A stretch of 64,000 bases of DNA from contig CALUTW010000007.1 in the NCBI GenBank assembly GCA_944323805.1, positions 1-64,000 on the forward strand, in the 5' to 3' direction. Shown here piece after piece: positions 8,786 through 17,933 of the stretch. Under the pieces are notes generated by a model. It did no database searches. It was given only the letters and a program-made list of their open reading frames with translations, and was not told the origin of the DNA. Both the position numbers and the translations under genes were made by a program. The DNA is from an uncultured Bacteroidales bacterium. GTDB lineage: Bacteria > Bacteroidota > Bacteroidia > Bacteroidales > UBA932. Each line of letters opens with the position of its first letter. Position 1 is the first letter of the stretch.

Positions 8786-9712
8786 CTATTTCTTCGCGTT
8801 TACCTGGAACCGGGTGCACCCGGAAGCGAAATATTCGGTTATCTGCCTTGCTGCGGCAAGACCGGCGTTTATGTTTGCCTCTGCGGTTTCAGCACCCATT
8901 TTCTTAGGTGTTGCAAAGACCCTCTTGCCGAATTTTTCATTCAGCTCAGCCTGGCAGTCTGCGGCGATGTCCGTCACATACCTTATGTCCGTGCGGTCCG
9001 TGAGGGCCTTTTCCAGCTCAGCCTCGTTGATTACTTCCTTGCGGGCAGTGTTGACAAGGCATCCTCCGGCAGGGAGAAGCGACAGGAGGTCGTAACCGAT
9101 CGAGCCCCTGGTCTCCGGTGTCGCAGGGATATGGAGGGAAATGAAGTTGCATCGTGAATACATCTGTTCCAGGCTCTCGGCCGGAGTCACGCCGTCTTCT
9201 TTCATCTTTTCGGCCGGGACGAACGGGTCGTATGCCATTACCTCCATTCCGAGTGCAATGGCCTTTGCGGCTACCAGCCTGCCGACATTGCCGTATGCCT
9301 GGATGCCGACGGTCTTCCCTTTTATCTCCGACCCGGTTCCGGGAGTGAAGCAGTTGCGGGACATGAATATCATCATTGCCACTGCAAGCTCAGCCACGGC
9401 ATTGGAATTCTGGCCTGGAGTATTCATCACGACAATTTCCCTTGCCGTACATGCATCGAGCGATATGTTGTCGTATCCCGCTCCTGCGCGTACGACTATC
9501 TTGAGCCTCTTTGCGGCATCGATGACCTCCGGAGAGACCTTGTCCGACCTGACAATCAGTGCATCCGCGTCTGCGACGGCTTCGAGGAGCTGTTCCTTTG
9601 CGGTATATTTCTCAAGGAGGGCCACCTCATGTCCGGCAGCCGTGCATATTTCCCTGATTCCGTTTACCGCGGCTGCGGCAAACGGCTTTTCTGTCGCTAC
9701 AAGTATCTTCAT
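8786..9712 (-). CDS. serA: D-3-phosphoglycerate dehydrogenase (short form)
   Basis: Oxidises 3-phosphoglycerate to 3-phosphohydroxypyruvate with NAD+, the entry to serine synthesis. A 2-hydroxyacid dehydrogenase of 308 residues with the N-terminal substrate domain and a Rossmann domain. Motifs seen are VVRAGAGYDNISLDAC, GNVGRLVAAKA (nucleotide-binding loop) and LHIPATPETRG. It lacks the C-terminal ACT domain through which serine inhibits the long E. coli enzyme, as is usual for Bacteroidota SerA. It follows serC by 28 bases on the same strand. Other 2-hydroxyacid dehydrogenases share the fold; the serC linkage supports SerA. Confidence 0.92.
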   Translation of the reverse strand: MKILVATEKPFAAAAVNGIREICTAAGHEVALLEKYTAKEQLLEAVADADALIVRSDKVSPEVIDAAKRLKIVVRAGAGYDNISLDACTAREIVVMNTPGQNSNAVAELAVAMMIFMSRNCFTPGTGSEIKGKTVGIQAYGNVGRLVAAKAIALGMEVMAYDPFVPAEKMKEDGVTPAESLEQMYSRCNFISLHIPATPETRGSIGYDLLSLLPAGGCLVNTARKEVINEAELEKALTDRTDIRYVTDIAADCQAELNEKFGKRVFATPKKMGAETAEANINAGLAAARQITEYFASGCTRFQVNAKK

Positions 9713-9740
9713 TTCAGCAAAGTGTTAACGGTTTGACAGA

Positions 9741-10811
9741 CTATTTCATCCTTTCGAATTCCTGCATGCATTCCACGAGGGCCTTGACGCTTTCAACAGG
9801 GCATGCATTGTAGATTGATGCGCGGAAGCCTCCTACGGACCTGTGTCCCTTGATACCGGTCATGCCTTTGCCTTTGGCGAACTCCATGAATTCGTCCTGG
9901 AGGGATTCATATCCTGGCGCCATGACGAAGCATACGTTCATTATAGACCTGTCCTCACTGGCGGCTGTCCCGACGAAAAGCCGGTTCCTGTCGATCTCGT
10001 CATAGAGCATTGCTGCCTTTTCGACATTGATCCTGTTGATGGCTTCTACGCCTCCGATGCCCTTGAGCCATTTCAAGGTCTCTTTCATCACGAATATAGG
10101 GAATACCGGAGGGGTGTTGAACATTGAGCCTCCATCGATATGGGTCCTGTAGTCGAGCATGGTAGGGATATGCCTGCTGACCTTGCCGAGTGCATCCTTG
10201 CGGACGATTGCGAATGCCACACCTGCCGGGCCTACATTCTTCTGGGCTCCGCCATATATGAGCGCATACTTGCTCACATCCACAGGCCTGCTCATTATGT
10301 CCGAGGACATGTCGGCAATAAGAGGGACAGGGGAATCCATATCGTACCTTATCTCTGTGCCGTAGATGGTGTTGTTGGTTGTAATATGGAAATAGTCCAG
10401 GTCTGCCGGAATCTCATATCCCTTAGGGATGTAGCTGTAGGTCCTGTCGGCCGAGGATGCTACGGCAAATGCGTTTCCGAGCCCTTTTGCCTCTTTGAGC
10501 GCCTTCTTTGCCCAGACACCGGTCTCGAGATACCCTGCCTTGTTCTCAAGGAAGTTCATGGCGACATAAAGGAACTGCATGCTTGCCCCTCCACCGAGGA
10601 AAAGCACTTCATGCGTGTCAGGAATGTCGAGGAGCTCTTTCCAAAGTGCACGGCATTCGTCCATTACCGCACCCCATTCCTTTGACCTGTGGGACACTTC
10701 TATTACGGACATCCCGGTCCCCATGAAATCTTTAAGGGCCTCTATTGAATTCTCGATTGCCTGGTCCGGAAGAATGCATGGTCCGGCATTGAAGTTATGA
10801 ACCTTTTTCAT
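9741..10811 (-). CDS. serC: Phosphoserine aminotransferase
   Basis: PLP-dependent class V aminotransferase converting 3-phosphohydroxypyruvate and glutamate to phosphoserine and 2-oxoglutarate; it may also serve in pyridoxal phosphate synthesis. The product is 356 residues, the normal length. The start [15 protein letters not shown] at 10811 matches the conserved family N-terminus (F-NAGPA-LP), so I rejected a longer reading frame. The PLP-lysine segment is in the motif [13 protein letters not shown], and [14 protein letters not shown] occurs near the end. It follows pyrI by 44 bases on the same strand, and a near-consensus TACATTTA in that gap might start the serine transcript. Confidence 0.95.
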   Translation of the reverse strand: MKKVHNFNAGPCILPDQAIENSIEALKDFMGTGMSVIEVSHRSKEWGAVMDECRALWKELLDIPDTHEVLFLGGGASMQFLYVAMNFLENKAGYLETGVWAKKALKEAKGLGNAFAVASSADRTYSYIPKGYEIPADLDYFHITTNNTIYGTEIRYDMDSPVPLIADMSSDIMSRPVDVSKYALIYGGAQKNVGPAGVAFAIVRKDALGKVSRHIPTMLDYRTHIDGGSMFNTPPVFPIFVMKETLKWLKGIGGVEAINRINVEKAAMLYDEIDRNRLFVGTAASEDRSIMNVCFVMAPGYESLQDEFMEFAKGKGMTGIKGHRSVGGFRASIYNACPVESVKALVECMQEFERMK

Positions 10812-10855
10812 ATTATGATTTGAAATTAAAATACGTGGTAAATGTAATGAAATTT

Positions 10856-11314
10856 TTAATATAGTCCCTTTACATCTGTAATTTTTTCGCAATAATGGCA
10901 AAGGAGCGATATTTCATTACCATTGTCTATCGTCTTGAACCGGGTCTTTACCGGCTGGTGGTTCGTGATGCATTTCGGGTTCATGCAGCGGGCGATACCT
11001 TCAATCTCTTCAGGCATCGTAAGTTTCTTCTTCTCCACGACCCTGAAATCCCTTATGATATTGACTGTGGCCTTTGGGGCTATGATGGCCAGCTTGTTGA
11101 GCTCGTCATCCCTGAAGAACTTGTCCTCTATCTTGATGATGCCCTTTTTCCCGAGATATTTGCTGTCAAGGTTGATGCCGATGGTTATCCTGTTCTTCTC
11201 TCCCATCAGTCCGAGTATCTCGAGGACCTTGAATACGTTCCCTGCCGGGATGTGGTCAAGTACGGTGCCGTTCTCCAATGCGCTGACCACTAATTCTTTG
11301 TCTGTATGTGTCAT
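10856..11314 (-). CDS. pyrI: Aspartate carbamoyltransferase regulatory chain
   Basis: Regulatory subunit of aspartate transcarbamoylase; it binds nucleotide effectors and holds the catalytic trimers together through a structural zinc. The 152 residues match the E. coli protein in length. The four zinc cysteines are visible near the C-terminus as CMNPKC and CHYC. The N-terminal allosteric domain includes the [19 protein letters not shown] segment that typifies PyrI. It follows pyrB by 50 bases on the same strand, so the enzyme is expected to be the allosteric class B holoenzyme. Confidence 0.96.
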   Translation of the reverse strand: MTHTDKELVVSALENGTVLDHIPAGNVFKVLEILGLMGEKNRITIGINLDSKYLGKKGIIKIEDKFFRDDELNKLAIIAPKATVNIIRDFRVVEKKKLTMPEEIEGIARCMNPKCITNHQPVKTRFKTIDNGNEISLLCHYCEKITDVKGLY

Positions 11315-11364
11315 GATTGTATGTCTTGGTGGTTATGTGATTGTATGCAGATATTGTCCCGGGG

Positions 11365-12270
11365 CTACCTGTATCCGAGCAGGTATGCTATGATTGACAT
11401 GCGGACATAGAGGCCGTTCTCCGCCTGCTTGAAATAGTAGGCGTACGGGGTCTCGTCGACATCCTGGTCTATCTCGTTCACTCTCGGGAGCGGGTGGAGG
11501 ACCTTCATGTTCGGCTTGACGCCCGAGAGCATGGATGCCTCGAGCCTGTAGACATCCTTTACCCTCTCGTATTCCATCGGGTCAGTGAACCTTTCCTGCT
11601 GTACCCTTGTCATGTAGAGGATGTCGCAGTCGTTCAGGTGTTCCTCGAGCGACAGGGTCTCCTTGTATGGAATGCCTTTCTCCTTCAGGAAATCCTTGTA
11701 TTCCACCGGCATCTTGAGCTCGTCCGGTGCAGTGAAAATGAAGTTGGGGCTGAAATGCGACATGGCCTGCAGAAGAGAATGGGTGGTCCTCCCGTATTTC
11801 AGGTCCCCGACCATGTTGATTGTGAGCCCGTCAAGATGTCCCTGCGTCTGCATTATGGAGTAGAGGTCGAGCAGGGTCTGCGACGGATGCTGGTTTGCCC
11901 CGTCCCCTGCATTTACCACAGGGACAGAGGCTACCTCGGATGCGTATCTGGAGCTGCCTTCGAGAGGATGCCGCATGATGATCATGTCGACATAGTTGGA
12001 GACCATCTTGATGGTGTCTTTGAGCGTCTCCCCCTTGCTCACGCTTGTATTTGTTGCATCGGAGAATCCTATTACCTTGGCCCCAAGCCTGTTGACCGCT
12101 GTCTCGAAGCTGAGTCTCGTCCTTGTCGACGGCTCGAAGAATATGCATGCTATTACCTTGCCTTCAAGGATGTTCTGGACCCTGTTCTTTTCGAACTCTT
12201 TTGCGACTTCAAGCACATGCAGGATTTCCTCCTTGCTGAAGTCCCTGATGGAAATGAGGCTTTTTTTCAT
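11365..12270 (-). CDS. pyrB: Aspartate carbamoyltransferase catalytic chain
   Basis: Condenses carbamoyl phosphate with aspartate to carbamoyl aspartate, the first committed pyrimidine step. The product is 301 residues. The carbamoyl-phosphate-binding motif STRTRLSFE is near residue 55, [12 protein letters not shown] lies mid-protein, and the [10 protein letters not shown] motif with the aspartate-binding region is near the C-terminus. The ATG at 12270 gives [12 protein letters not shown]. It lies 36 bases after yigZ and 50 bases before pyrI. PyrB and PyrI adjacent in this order is the common class B arrangement. Confidence 0.97.
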   Translation of the reverse strand: MKKSLISIRDFSKEEILHVLEVAKEFEKNRVQNILEGKVIACIFFEPSTRTRLSFETAVNRLGAKVIGFSDATNTSVSKGETLKDTIKMVSNYVDMIIMRHPLEGSSRYASEVASVPVVNAGDGANQHPSQTLLDLYSIMQTQGHLDGLTINMVGDLKYGRTTHSLLQAMSHFSPNFIFTAPDELKMPVEYKDFLKEKGIPYKETLSLEEHLNDCDILYMTRVQQERFTDPMEYERVKDVYRLEASMLSGVKPNMKVLHPLPRVNEIDQDVDETPYAYYFKQAENGLYVRMSIIAYLLGYR

Positions 12271-12306
12271 TCGCTTTTCAGATTAATTTCCTTATATGGT
12301 TACTGT

Positions 12307-12927
12307 CTATTCCTCTTCCGCCGTACATCCTCCGATGTCCCGGACCCTTTTGATGAACTCTTCCTCGAGGGCCAGCCTTACGGATACGGTCATGGTGCAT
12401 TCCATCCCGAAATCCTGTCCTGCCGGTACGAGCCCGAGGTCCTTTGTCATCTTCATCACATCGTTCATGTCCATGTATCCGAAATGCAGCCGGTATCTTC
12501 TGGATGCGGTCTTTGTCACAGTCACGGCATTGTCCAGGGCATCTGCCGTAGATGTCCTGTAGGCCCGTATCAGTCCCGGGATTCCGAGCTTGATGCCTCC
12601 GAAATATCTGATCACGACTACGAGAATGTCACTGAGCCCTCTGGAGTCTATCTGGCCGAGTATGGGTCGCCCTGAGGAACCGGCCGGCTCCCCGTCATCA
12701 TTTGCCCTGTACCTGTCTCCCAGATAGCCGAGCCGCCATGCATAGCAGTGGTGCCTTGCATCGTAGAATTCTTTTTTCAGCGATGCTACTATCGCCTTGA
12801 TTTCATCCTCTGTCTCAACCGGATATGCCCGGGCAATGAATCTGCTTCCATTGTCCTTGAACAGCCCTTCAGACGGGGCTGAGATGCTTTTGTAGGAATC
12901 CTGTACTGTATTGTCCGGACTGTTCAT
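12307..12927 (-). CDS. yigZ: YigZ/IMPACT family protein
   Basis: A 206-residue member of the YigZ/UPF0029 (IMPACT-like) family. These bacterial proteins have an N-terminal IMPACT domain and a ferredoxin-like C-terminal domain; their exact function is unclear, with proposed links to translation control. The signature DDGEPAGSSGRPILGQI is present, followed by VVVIRYFGGIKLGIPGLIRAYR. The start ATG is at 12927. It is the first gene of a leftward run that may continue into pyrB. Upstream lies a 111-base divergent intergenic region shared with the PRiA4-like gene. Confidence 0.9.
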   Translation of the reverse strand: MNSPDNTVQDSYKSISAPSEGLFKDNGSRFIARAYPVETEDEIKAIVASLKKEFYDARHHCYAWRLGYLGDRYRANDDGEPAGSSGRPILGQIDSRGLSDILVVVIRYFGGIKLGIPGLIRAYRTSTADALDNAVTVTKTASRRYRLHFGYMDMNDVMKMTKDLGLVPAGQDFGMECTMTVSVRLALEEEFIKRVRDIGGCTAEEE

Positions 12928-12976
12928 ACCAAATTCAAAAATAATGTTTTCCAGACTATTTTACAATAAAAATTAC

Positions 12977-12984
12977 TACCTTTG
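12977..12984 (+). promoter_or_regulatory. Candidate -7 promoter element for the PRiA4-like gene
   Basis: TACCTTTG is an exact match to the Bacteroidota -7 consensus TAnnTTTG, in the divergent gap between yigZ and the gene at 13039. No good -33 TTTG is found at the expected 19-20 base spacing; the upstream region is A+T rich. Transcription would start near 12990, giving a leader of about 50 bases. Confidence 0.5.
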
Positions 12985-13038
12985 GCAACGTTTTTCCTGG
13001 CAACAGGAACATGTCATATTTAAACGTACAGTCAGACT

Positions 13039-13584
13039 ATGATACTTAGGTATAGAGTTTCTCTTCCCGGGATAAAGGGGTTTGCAAGGGTGTATGAAGT
13101 CAATGCCGGCTCCACGTTGTATGCTTTCCATAAGCAGATGAGGGCGGATATGGATTTCCCGCAGGACCAGCTGGTGCTTTTCAAGGCGATGGACGGGGAC
13201 GGGAATGTGTCGGCACGGTATGGCATATTCGACCTCGGGGCAGGGACTATCGATTCTGTGACCATGGGTCAGACATATGCCAAGGGCGAGGTGTCATTCC
13301 TGTACTTCTATGACACCACCAATGCCAAGAGCGTCATCGTGACCTGCGAAGGCGAGGCAGAGCCGCGTCCGGGAGTCACTTATCCGGTGCTGGTGGAGAC
13401 TAAGGGTCCGAATCCAGTGGATTTCGAGAACGGCTATGTGGCATTCGAGGACCTGCCGGACGACAAGAAGAAGGCACCGGAGCCTGGCGGCTGGGATGAT
13501 GACGATGACGACGATGATGTCAAGGATGACGATGATGATACTGAGGAGATATACGACGAGGACGAGGAAGACGATGACAGGTAG
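13039..13584 (+). CDS. PRiA4/ORF-3-like protein with poly-acidic tail
   Basis: A 181-residue protein whose first 130 or so residues resemble the plasmid pRiA4b ORF-3-like family (start MILRYRVSLPGIKG, then DFPQDQLVLFKA and later KGEVSFLYFYD). Function in this family is unknown, and chromosomal copies are common in Bacteroidota. From about residue 150 the protein becomes an almost pure Asp/Glu tail, including a run of eight Asp residues, coded by GAT/GAC repeats. Such tails may bind basic partners or metals; that is inference. miaA starts 11 bases after the stop, so the two are probably co-transcribed. There is no sign of a transposon around it. Confidence 0.75.
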   Translation: MILRYRVSLPGIKGFARVYEVNAGSTLYAFHKQMRADMDFPQDQLVLFKAMDGDGNVSARYGIFDLGAGTIDSVTMGQTYAKGEVSFLYFYDTTNAKSVIVTCEGEAEPRPGVTYPVLVETKGPNPVDFENGYVAFEDLPDDKKKAPEPGGWDDDDDDDDVKDDDDDTEEIYDEDEEDDDR

Positions 13585-13595
13585 CCGTTCCCGGA

Positions 13596-14465
13596 ATGAC
13601 TATGGACAGGAGGCTTATCATCGTACTCGGACCGACTGCATCAGGCAAGACGGACTATAGCATAGACCTTGCCCTGAAATACGGTTCCCCGGTCATCTCG
13701 TGCGATTCAAGGCAGATATACAGGGAAATGAATATAGGGACGGCTGTCCCTTCAGCTTCACAGCTTGCCGCTGTGAAGCATTATTTTATACGGACACATC
13801 CGGTCACGGAGCTGTATACGGCCGGCAAATACGAGATTGAGGCCCTTGACCTGATGGAAAGGCTCTTTAATGAGGGGCATGAGACTCTGGTAATGGCCGG
13901 AGGTTCAGGCTTCTACATCGATGCCGTATGCAAGGGGCTCGATGATTTCCCCCCTGCGGATGAACAGCTCCGGGCGGAACTTACGGAAAGGCTCAGGCAG
14001 GAGGGCGTAGAGTCGTTGCGCCTTGACCTGAAACGTCTCGACCCTGAAAGCTATGCGACCATAGATATCGCCAACGGGCAGCGGGTCGTCCGCGCCCTGG
14101 AGGTCTGCATCATGACCGGCCGCAAATTCTCCTCTTTCAAGACATCCACTGTAAAGAAAAGGGATTTCACGATAGAGAAGATAGGGCTGTCCCGTCCGAG
14201 GGATGTCCTCTACGACCGTATCAACAGACGGGTACTGCAGATGATTGATGACGGACTTGTGGAGGAGGCCAGGTCGTTGCTGCCGTTCCGGTCCTTGCCG
14301 GCCCTGCAGACTGTAGGTTACCGGGAGATGTTCGCATATCTTGACGGGACTGCCTCCCTCGACCGGGCAATCGAACTTATACAGCGCAATACCCGCCATT
14401 ATGCCAAGAGACAGATGACATGGTGGGGCAGGGACAGGGATATAAGATGGATAGAGATGCGCTGA
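13596..14465 (+). CDS. miaA: tRNA dimethylallyltransferase
   Basis: Transfers a dimethylallyl group to N6 of A37 in tRNAs that read UNN codons. The 289-residue product starts MTMDRRLIIVLGPTASGKTD; the P-loop GPTASGKT is followed by SCDSRQIYREMNIGTA, the DSRQ region that binds the tRNA base. GQRVVRALEV and the C-terminal YAKRQMTWW motif are also family hallmarks. It begins 11 bases after the acidic-tailed protein and ends before a shared bidirectional terminator. A second in-frame ATG two codons downstream is a possible alternative start. Confidence 0.96.
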   Translation: MTMDRRLIIVLGPTASGKTDYSIDLALKYGSPVISCDSRQIYREMNIGTAVPSASQLAAVKHYFIRTHPVTELYTAGKYEIEALDLMERLFNEGHETLVMAGGSGFYIDAVCKGLDDFPPADEQLRAELTERLRQEGVESLRLDLKRLDPESYATIDIANGQRVVRALEVCIMTGRKFSSFKTSTVKKRDFTIEKIGLSRPRDVLYDRINRRVLQMIDDGLVEEARSLLPFRSLPALQTVGYREMFAYLDGTASLDRAIELIQRNTRHYAKRQMTWWGRDRDIRWIEMR

Positions 14466-14522
14466 CCGGCAAGTCCCGATGATGCTGCCTGGACATGCGG
14501 CATCCCTGCCGGCAACATAAAT

Positions 14523-14572
14523 CCGGCTCCTGCCTTGTCTGCGACATGGCCGTTGACAAAGGCGGGAGCCGG
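14523..14572. terminator. Bidirectional terminator between miaA and the Omp28-type gene
   Basis: The gap between two converging genes holds a long hairpin: CCGGCTCC(TG)CCTTGTC pairs with GACAAAGG(C)GGGAGCCGG, with a small internal asymmetry and a loop of about 15 bases. It is followed rightward by TTCTTAT and leftward by ATTTATGTT, so it probably ends transcripts from both sides, though neither U-run is strong. Confidence 0.65.
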
Positions 14573-14604
14573 TTCTTATATTCGGGAAGATTGTCTTCCG
14601 GGGT

Positions 14605-15720
14605 CTATTCGTACAGATAGCCTACAGTCTCATTGAGACCGCAAGGGACGGCATTCGTGACAGACCAGGTGTTGCCGTCCGGTGCCGTTACGAAAAGTAT
14701 GAGATGGCAGTTTTCGGCCACCCAGTCATCTTCAAGGGTCATTACGAACGCATATTCCGCTGTCTCTCCGGCCTTGACTGTACCGAGGGAATGCCCTGTG
14801 AAGTTGATGTTGGATACCTTGCTGTCAGCTATCCTGATGCAGTTGTCATGAGTGTTGAAGTCCCCGGCATATCCGTTGTTGGCCTGTCTTGCGTTAATGC
14901 CGTCTTCAAGAAGCCATGCCCCGACACGGAACTCGGATGTCTCTGCAGCCTTGACGGATGCACGCACCACAAGGGTATTGCCGTCCAGAGATGAGCTTGC
15001 GGAGATGCCAGCCCTGGCAAATTCCCGTTCATAGGCTGTGTCAATGACATTTCTCAGTGCTGCTTCATTGTTATAGTTGCTGAATGAGAGATACATGTCT
15101 GCGACAACAGTAGGGAAGCCGCGTACTCCCATAGCCTGGTCGAGCCTTGCCGAAATATATGCAGGGTCATCCGGATTATAGCAGTGGGCTGCCGCAAGAA
15201 GCATGCGGGAAGAGTATTCCTCGTCTGCCATTACGTTTCTCAGTATGGTTATCATTCCAGGACACCATCCGCAGCCCGTGCCTGTGAACTGCGTCACGAG
15301 CACCTTCTTTGCAAATGCGGTGTTCTCCGGGTCGTCATCGGCCGGGAGCTCCGGTACCTCGAAGTCAATGGCGGTAACCGTAACAGGGTCGGTATGCAAT
15401 GTGCCGTATGCGGCCCAGAATGTGTATTCCCCGCTCTTCTCAGTGCTGAATGACATGTCAGGAAGGTCGACAGGACTGTTGTCCCCGTCATAAAGTCTCA
15501 CATCTTCCGTGACAGGTGTGCCGTTGTAGAGGACCGTAAGCTTTGCAGCATCTGTCCCGTTGGCCTGGATTATTTTTGGAGATATCTCAAGGACAAGTTC
15601 GTCCGTACCCTGTCCGTTTCCTCCCTGGTCGCCTCCGTCTTCTCCCGTAAGGCTGCCGCATGCCGTAAATGCAGTGATTCCTGCCGCCAGCAGCATGAAT
15701 GTCTTGATTGTCTTCTTCAT
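14605..15720 (-). CDS. Omp28-related outer membrane lipoprotein with thioredoxin-like domain
   Basis: A 371-residue lipoprotein: hydrophobic signal peptide ending TACGS, with the lipid-bearing Cys at residue 21, followed by a Gly/Asp-rich tether. Residues 40-120 look like an Ig-type beta domain. The rest matches the Omp28-related family and contains a thioredoxin-like fold with CGWC (Cys150, Cys153) and a GFPTVV cis-Pro loop at about Pro203. These residues suit a redox-active disulfide at the cell surface or periplasmic face. It is the last gene of a leftward envelope cluster, 22 bases after the DUF6029 gene. Porphyromonas Omp28 was described as a surface protein; its redox function here is inference. 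Confidence 0.85.
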   Translation of the reverse strand: MKKTIKTFMLLAAGITAFTACGSLTGEDGGDQGGNGQGTDELVLEISPKIIQANGTDAAKLTVLYNGTPVTEDVRLYDGDNSPVDLPDMSFSTEKSGEYTFWAAYGTLHTDPVTVTAIDFEVPELPADDDPENTAFAKKVLVTQFTGTGCGWCPGMITILRNVMADEEYSSRMLLAAAHCYNPDDPAYISARLDQAMGVRGFPTVVADMYLSFSNYNNEAALRNVIDTAYEREFARAGISASSSLDGNTLVVRASVKAAETSEFRVGAWLLEDGINARQANNGYAGDFNTHDNCIRIADSKVSNINFTGHSLGTVKAGETAEYAFVMTLEDDWVAENCHLILFVTAPDGNTWSVTNAVPCGLNETVGYLYE

Positions 15721-15742
15721 TGTATTATATGTTTCTTGGTTT

Positions 15743-17341
15743 TCAGAATGATGTCGTCATTGTAAAGTTGAGTCCGGTATAGGCCGGAGAGTACCGGCAT
15801 ACGCCTCCGGAGCAGATATATCCCGCCCTGTTGCGCCCGTAGCTGATCTGGATACGAGACCTGCCTTTGGTGTAGCTGAATCCGGCATTGTAGTAATTCT
15901 TCTTTGTCCCCTCGAGATTGTACATGTCGCTTGCGAATATGCTCCACCTCGGGGCGAAACTGAATTCCGCAAGGCATGCCGCCCAGTCTCCTTCATAGTC
16001 ATCCGAAAGAAGGTACTGCAGCTCCACACGCAGGGATTTCTTTCTGTCGAACTTGTATGTGACATCCCCGACGAATATGTTCGAGACGTATGTCTCTGCC
16101 TCGAATCCGTGTGACGGGCTCCATTCCTGACGCGAGAACAGCAGGATTGTCTTCAGTTTCCGTCCCCACTGGCGCTCGATGTCCACATTCGCGTCGCTCC
16201 ACATCAGCTGGATACCTTCCGTGGAGGACTGCGACGGGTTGAGGGTATATGCGGTGGAGTAGTTGGCATGGAAATTCCAGTACTTGTGCCTGGATTCCTT
16301 GCTCCGCAATGAATAGTACGCATCTATCTGCCCGGCAGTCTCTCCGGAGACATTTACCTGGTAAGGGTTGAGGTTGGCCAGCATGTAGGTGTACTGTCTC
16401 GTGAGGGCAGGGAGGTAGTTGAGTGCATTTCCGGTGCCTGAGCCGTACAGGGACAGCATTGTCCCCATGTTGTCAAGTATGCGGTATGTCCCGGATATGC
16501 TGAATGTCTTGTATGAGTATATGGCTTCAGCATATATCGCTGCCCCCTTTACCGCCTTGGTCGAAGCCGATGTCGGCAGGTCCTTGCTCTTGGTGGCATA
16601 TTCTCCTTTCAGGGACAGTCCCTTCCATCCGAAATTCACACGGCCTGAATACATGTTCAGCTGCGGGGTGTCCAGCCCGAGGGAGTAGAAGTCCATGAAG
16701 GAGTCCTTGTCCAGGCTTTCGTAGCGGTTGATATAGCTTCCTTCCACGGAAAGCAGTATGCTGTCCCATTTGAATATGTCGGCTATGGAGATGCTGAGGT
16801 CCATTCCACGTACCCATGAGCCGGCATAGTCCGTATAGAGCCGTGGCCGTCCATATACTCCTTTCACTGTGAGGTATCTGGACAGGCTGAAGCTTACGCG
16901 TGCCCCTTCGAGTGAATTGTTCAGACCGAGCTGACGGTCTTCATAGCTTCTGAATATCAGTCCGTTACCAAACTGTTCATACACATTGCCGACAAGGACG
17001 GAGAAGTTCTCGTCATCCCAGCTTATGTATTTTGAGCCAAGCCACAGTTTCTTCGGGTCCTCCTGTGTGCCTATCTCATATCCGTAGAGTGCCGGGAAAT
17101 ATCCCTCAATCTGTATTCCTGCGGAGAATTTCCTGTAATTGTAGTCAACCTTGAGATAGTTGTTGGAGCCGAAATGGTCATCAGGTGTGGAGCCGGGGAT
17201 TCCCTTGTCGTCGACATAGTAGATTGTATTGGTCTCGAAACTTGCCGAGAGCTGTCCCTCGTCTCCGGTCCTGACCTGTCCTGAAGCAGAAAATGCTGCA
17301 GCGGCAACTGCTGCCGCGGCTGCAAGGATTCTTTTCATCAT
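15743..17341 (-). CDS. DUF6029 family outer-membrane beta-barrel protein
   Basis: A 532-residue protein with a cleavable signal peptide (MMKRILAAAAAVAAAAFSASGQ) and a body of alternating amphipathic strands rich in Tyr, Ser and Gly, ending in Phe as many barrel proteins do. The pattern fits DUF6029, a Bacteroidota family with no established function. The last strand pair brackets a CSGGVC motif (Cys510, Cys515) that should lie in an extracellular loop. It lies between a TlpA-like thioredoxin gene (9 bases upstream) and the Omp28-type gene (22 bases downstream) on the same strand. That makes its cysteine pair a possible substrate of those two thioredoxin-fold proteins. Confidence 0.8.
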   Translation of the reverse strand: MMKRILAAAAAVAAAAFSASGQVRTGDEGQLSASFETNTIYYVDDKGIPGSTPDDHFGSNNYLKVDYNYRKFSAGIQIEGYFPALYGYEIGTQEDPKKLWLGSKYISWDDENFSVLVGNVYEQFGNGLIFRSYEDRQLGLNNSLEGARVSFSLSRYLTVKGVYGRPRLYTDYAGSWVRGMDLSISIADIFKWDSILLSVEGSYINRYESLDKDSFMDFYSLGLDTPQLNMYSGRVNFGWKGLSLKGEYATKSKDLPTSASTKAVKGAAIYAEAIYSYKTFSISGTYRILDNMGTMLSLYGSGTGNALNYLPALTRQYTYMLANLNPYQVNVSGETAGQIDAYYSLRSKESRHKYWNFHANYSTAYTLNPSQSSTEGIQLMWSDANVDIERQWGRKLKTILLFSRQEWSPSHGFEAETYVSNIFVGDVTYKFDRKKSLRVELQYLLSDDYEGDWAACLAEFSFAPRWSIFASDMYNLEGTKKNYYNAGFSYTKGRSRIQISYGRNRAGYICSGGVCRYSPAYTGLNFTMTTSF

Positions 17342-17350
17342 GGCCTGCCG

Positions 17351-17839
17351 CTATTCACTGAGTTCAAGAACCTTTTCAAACAGGAGCTCCTCGCTTCCCG
17401 GCGTGTATCCGGCGTGGGAGAACACTATGTTCCCGTCTGCATCCACTACAAAGCTCTGAGGTGTAAGATTGACATTCATCGCCCGCTTGAGCGCCTGGTT
17501 GGGGTCATATATGCAGGTAAACTCCCATCCCAATGAAGAAGCCTTGGCCTTTGCATTGGCCTGCATGCGCACGTCGTCCACAGATACTGCGACAACTTCG
17601 AAATCGGCCTCTTCCCTCCATTCCTCGATGACGTCGTTGATTGCATTGAGCTCCTGGATGCATGGCTTGCATGCTATTGACCAGTATGAGATGATCAGCG
17701 GTTTCCCGGTCAGCAGCGACCTGACGGATATCTCCTTCCCCTGTGCATCTTCAACAGTCACATCGGGCAGGGTCTGTGCAGCTGCCGACACCGATACCAG
17801 TATGGCAGCCATGGCTGTAATCAGTCTTGATATTTTCAT
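17351..17839 (-). CDS. TlpA-like periplasmic thioredoxin
   Basis: A 162-residue TlpA/AhpC-type thioredoxin. The start MKISRLITAM at 17839 leaves a clean signal peptide ending SAAAQ; a longer frame would add 21 non-signal residues and was rejected. The active-site pair is in SIACKPC (Cys57, Cys60), lacking the usual Trp before the first Cys. NLTPQSFVVD supplies the cis-Pro loop. Proteins of this class reduce or isomerise disulfides in the periplasm. It is the second gene of the leftward envelope cluster, separated from the large lipoprotein gene by a 94-base gap with a hairpin, and 9 bases before the DUF6029 barrel gene. Confidence 0.85.
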   Translation of the reverse strand: MKISRLITAMAAILVSVSAAAQTLPDVTVEDAQGKEISVRSLLTGKPLIISYWSIACKPCIQELNAINDVIEEWREEADFEVVAVSVDDVRMQANAKAKASSLGWEFTCIYDPNQALKRAMNVNLTPQSFVVDADGNIVFSHAGYTPGSEELLFEKVLELSE

Positions 17840-17868
17840 TTTCCAGTAGTTGATTATAACATTATTGC

Positions 17869-17914
17869 TGCCGGACAGGCATGACATCAGGTTCCGGGCC
17901 ATGCCTGTGCGGCA
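17869..17914 (-). terminator. Hairpin between lipoprotein and thioredoxin genes
   Basis: Arms TGCCGGACAGGCATG (17869-17883) and CATGCCTGTGCGGCA (17900-17914) pair over 15 bases with one mismatch around a 16-base loop. It lies just after the large lipoprotein gene in transcript order. No U-run follows leftward, so it could be a partial terminator, a 3' stabilising stem or a processing site rather than a full terminator. Confidence 0.45.
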
Positions 17915-17933
17915 ACATGATTACAATGCGGTA

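Noticed and set aside
11494..12675. Long rightward open frame (393 codons) opposite pyrB and yigZ
   Set aside because: It lies wholly antisense to two certain genes and reads as a mirror of their codon bias; no domain or start signal supports it.
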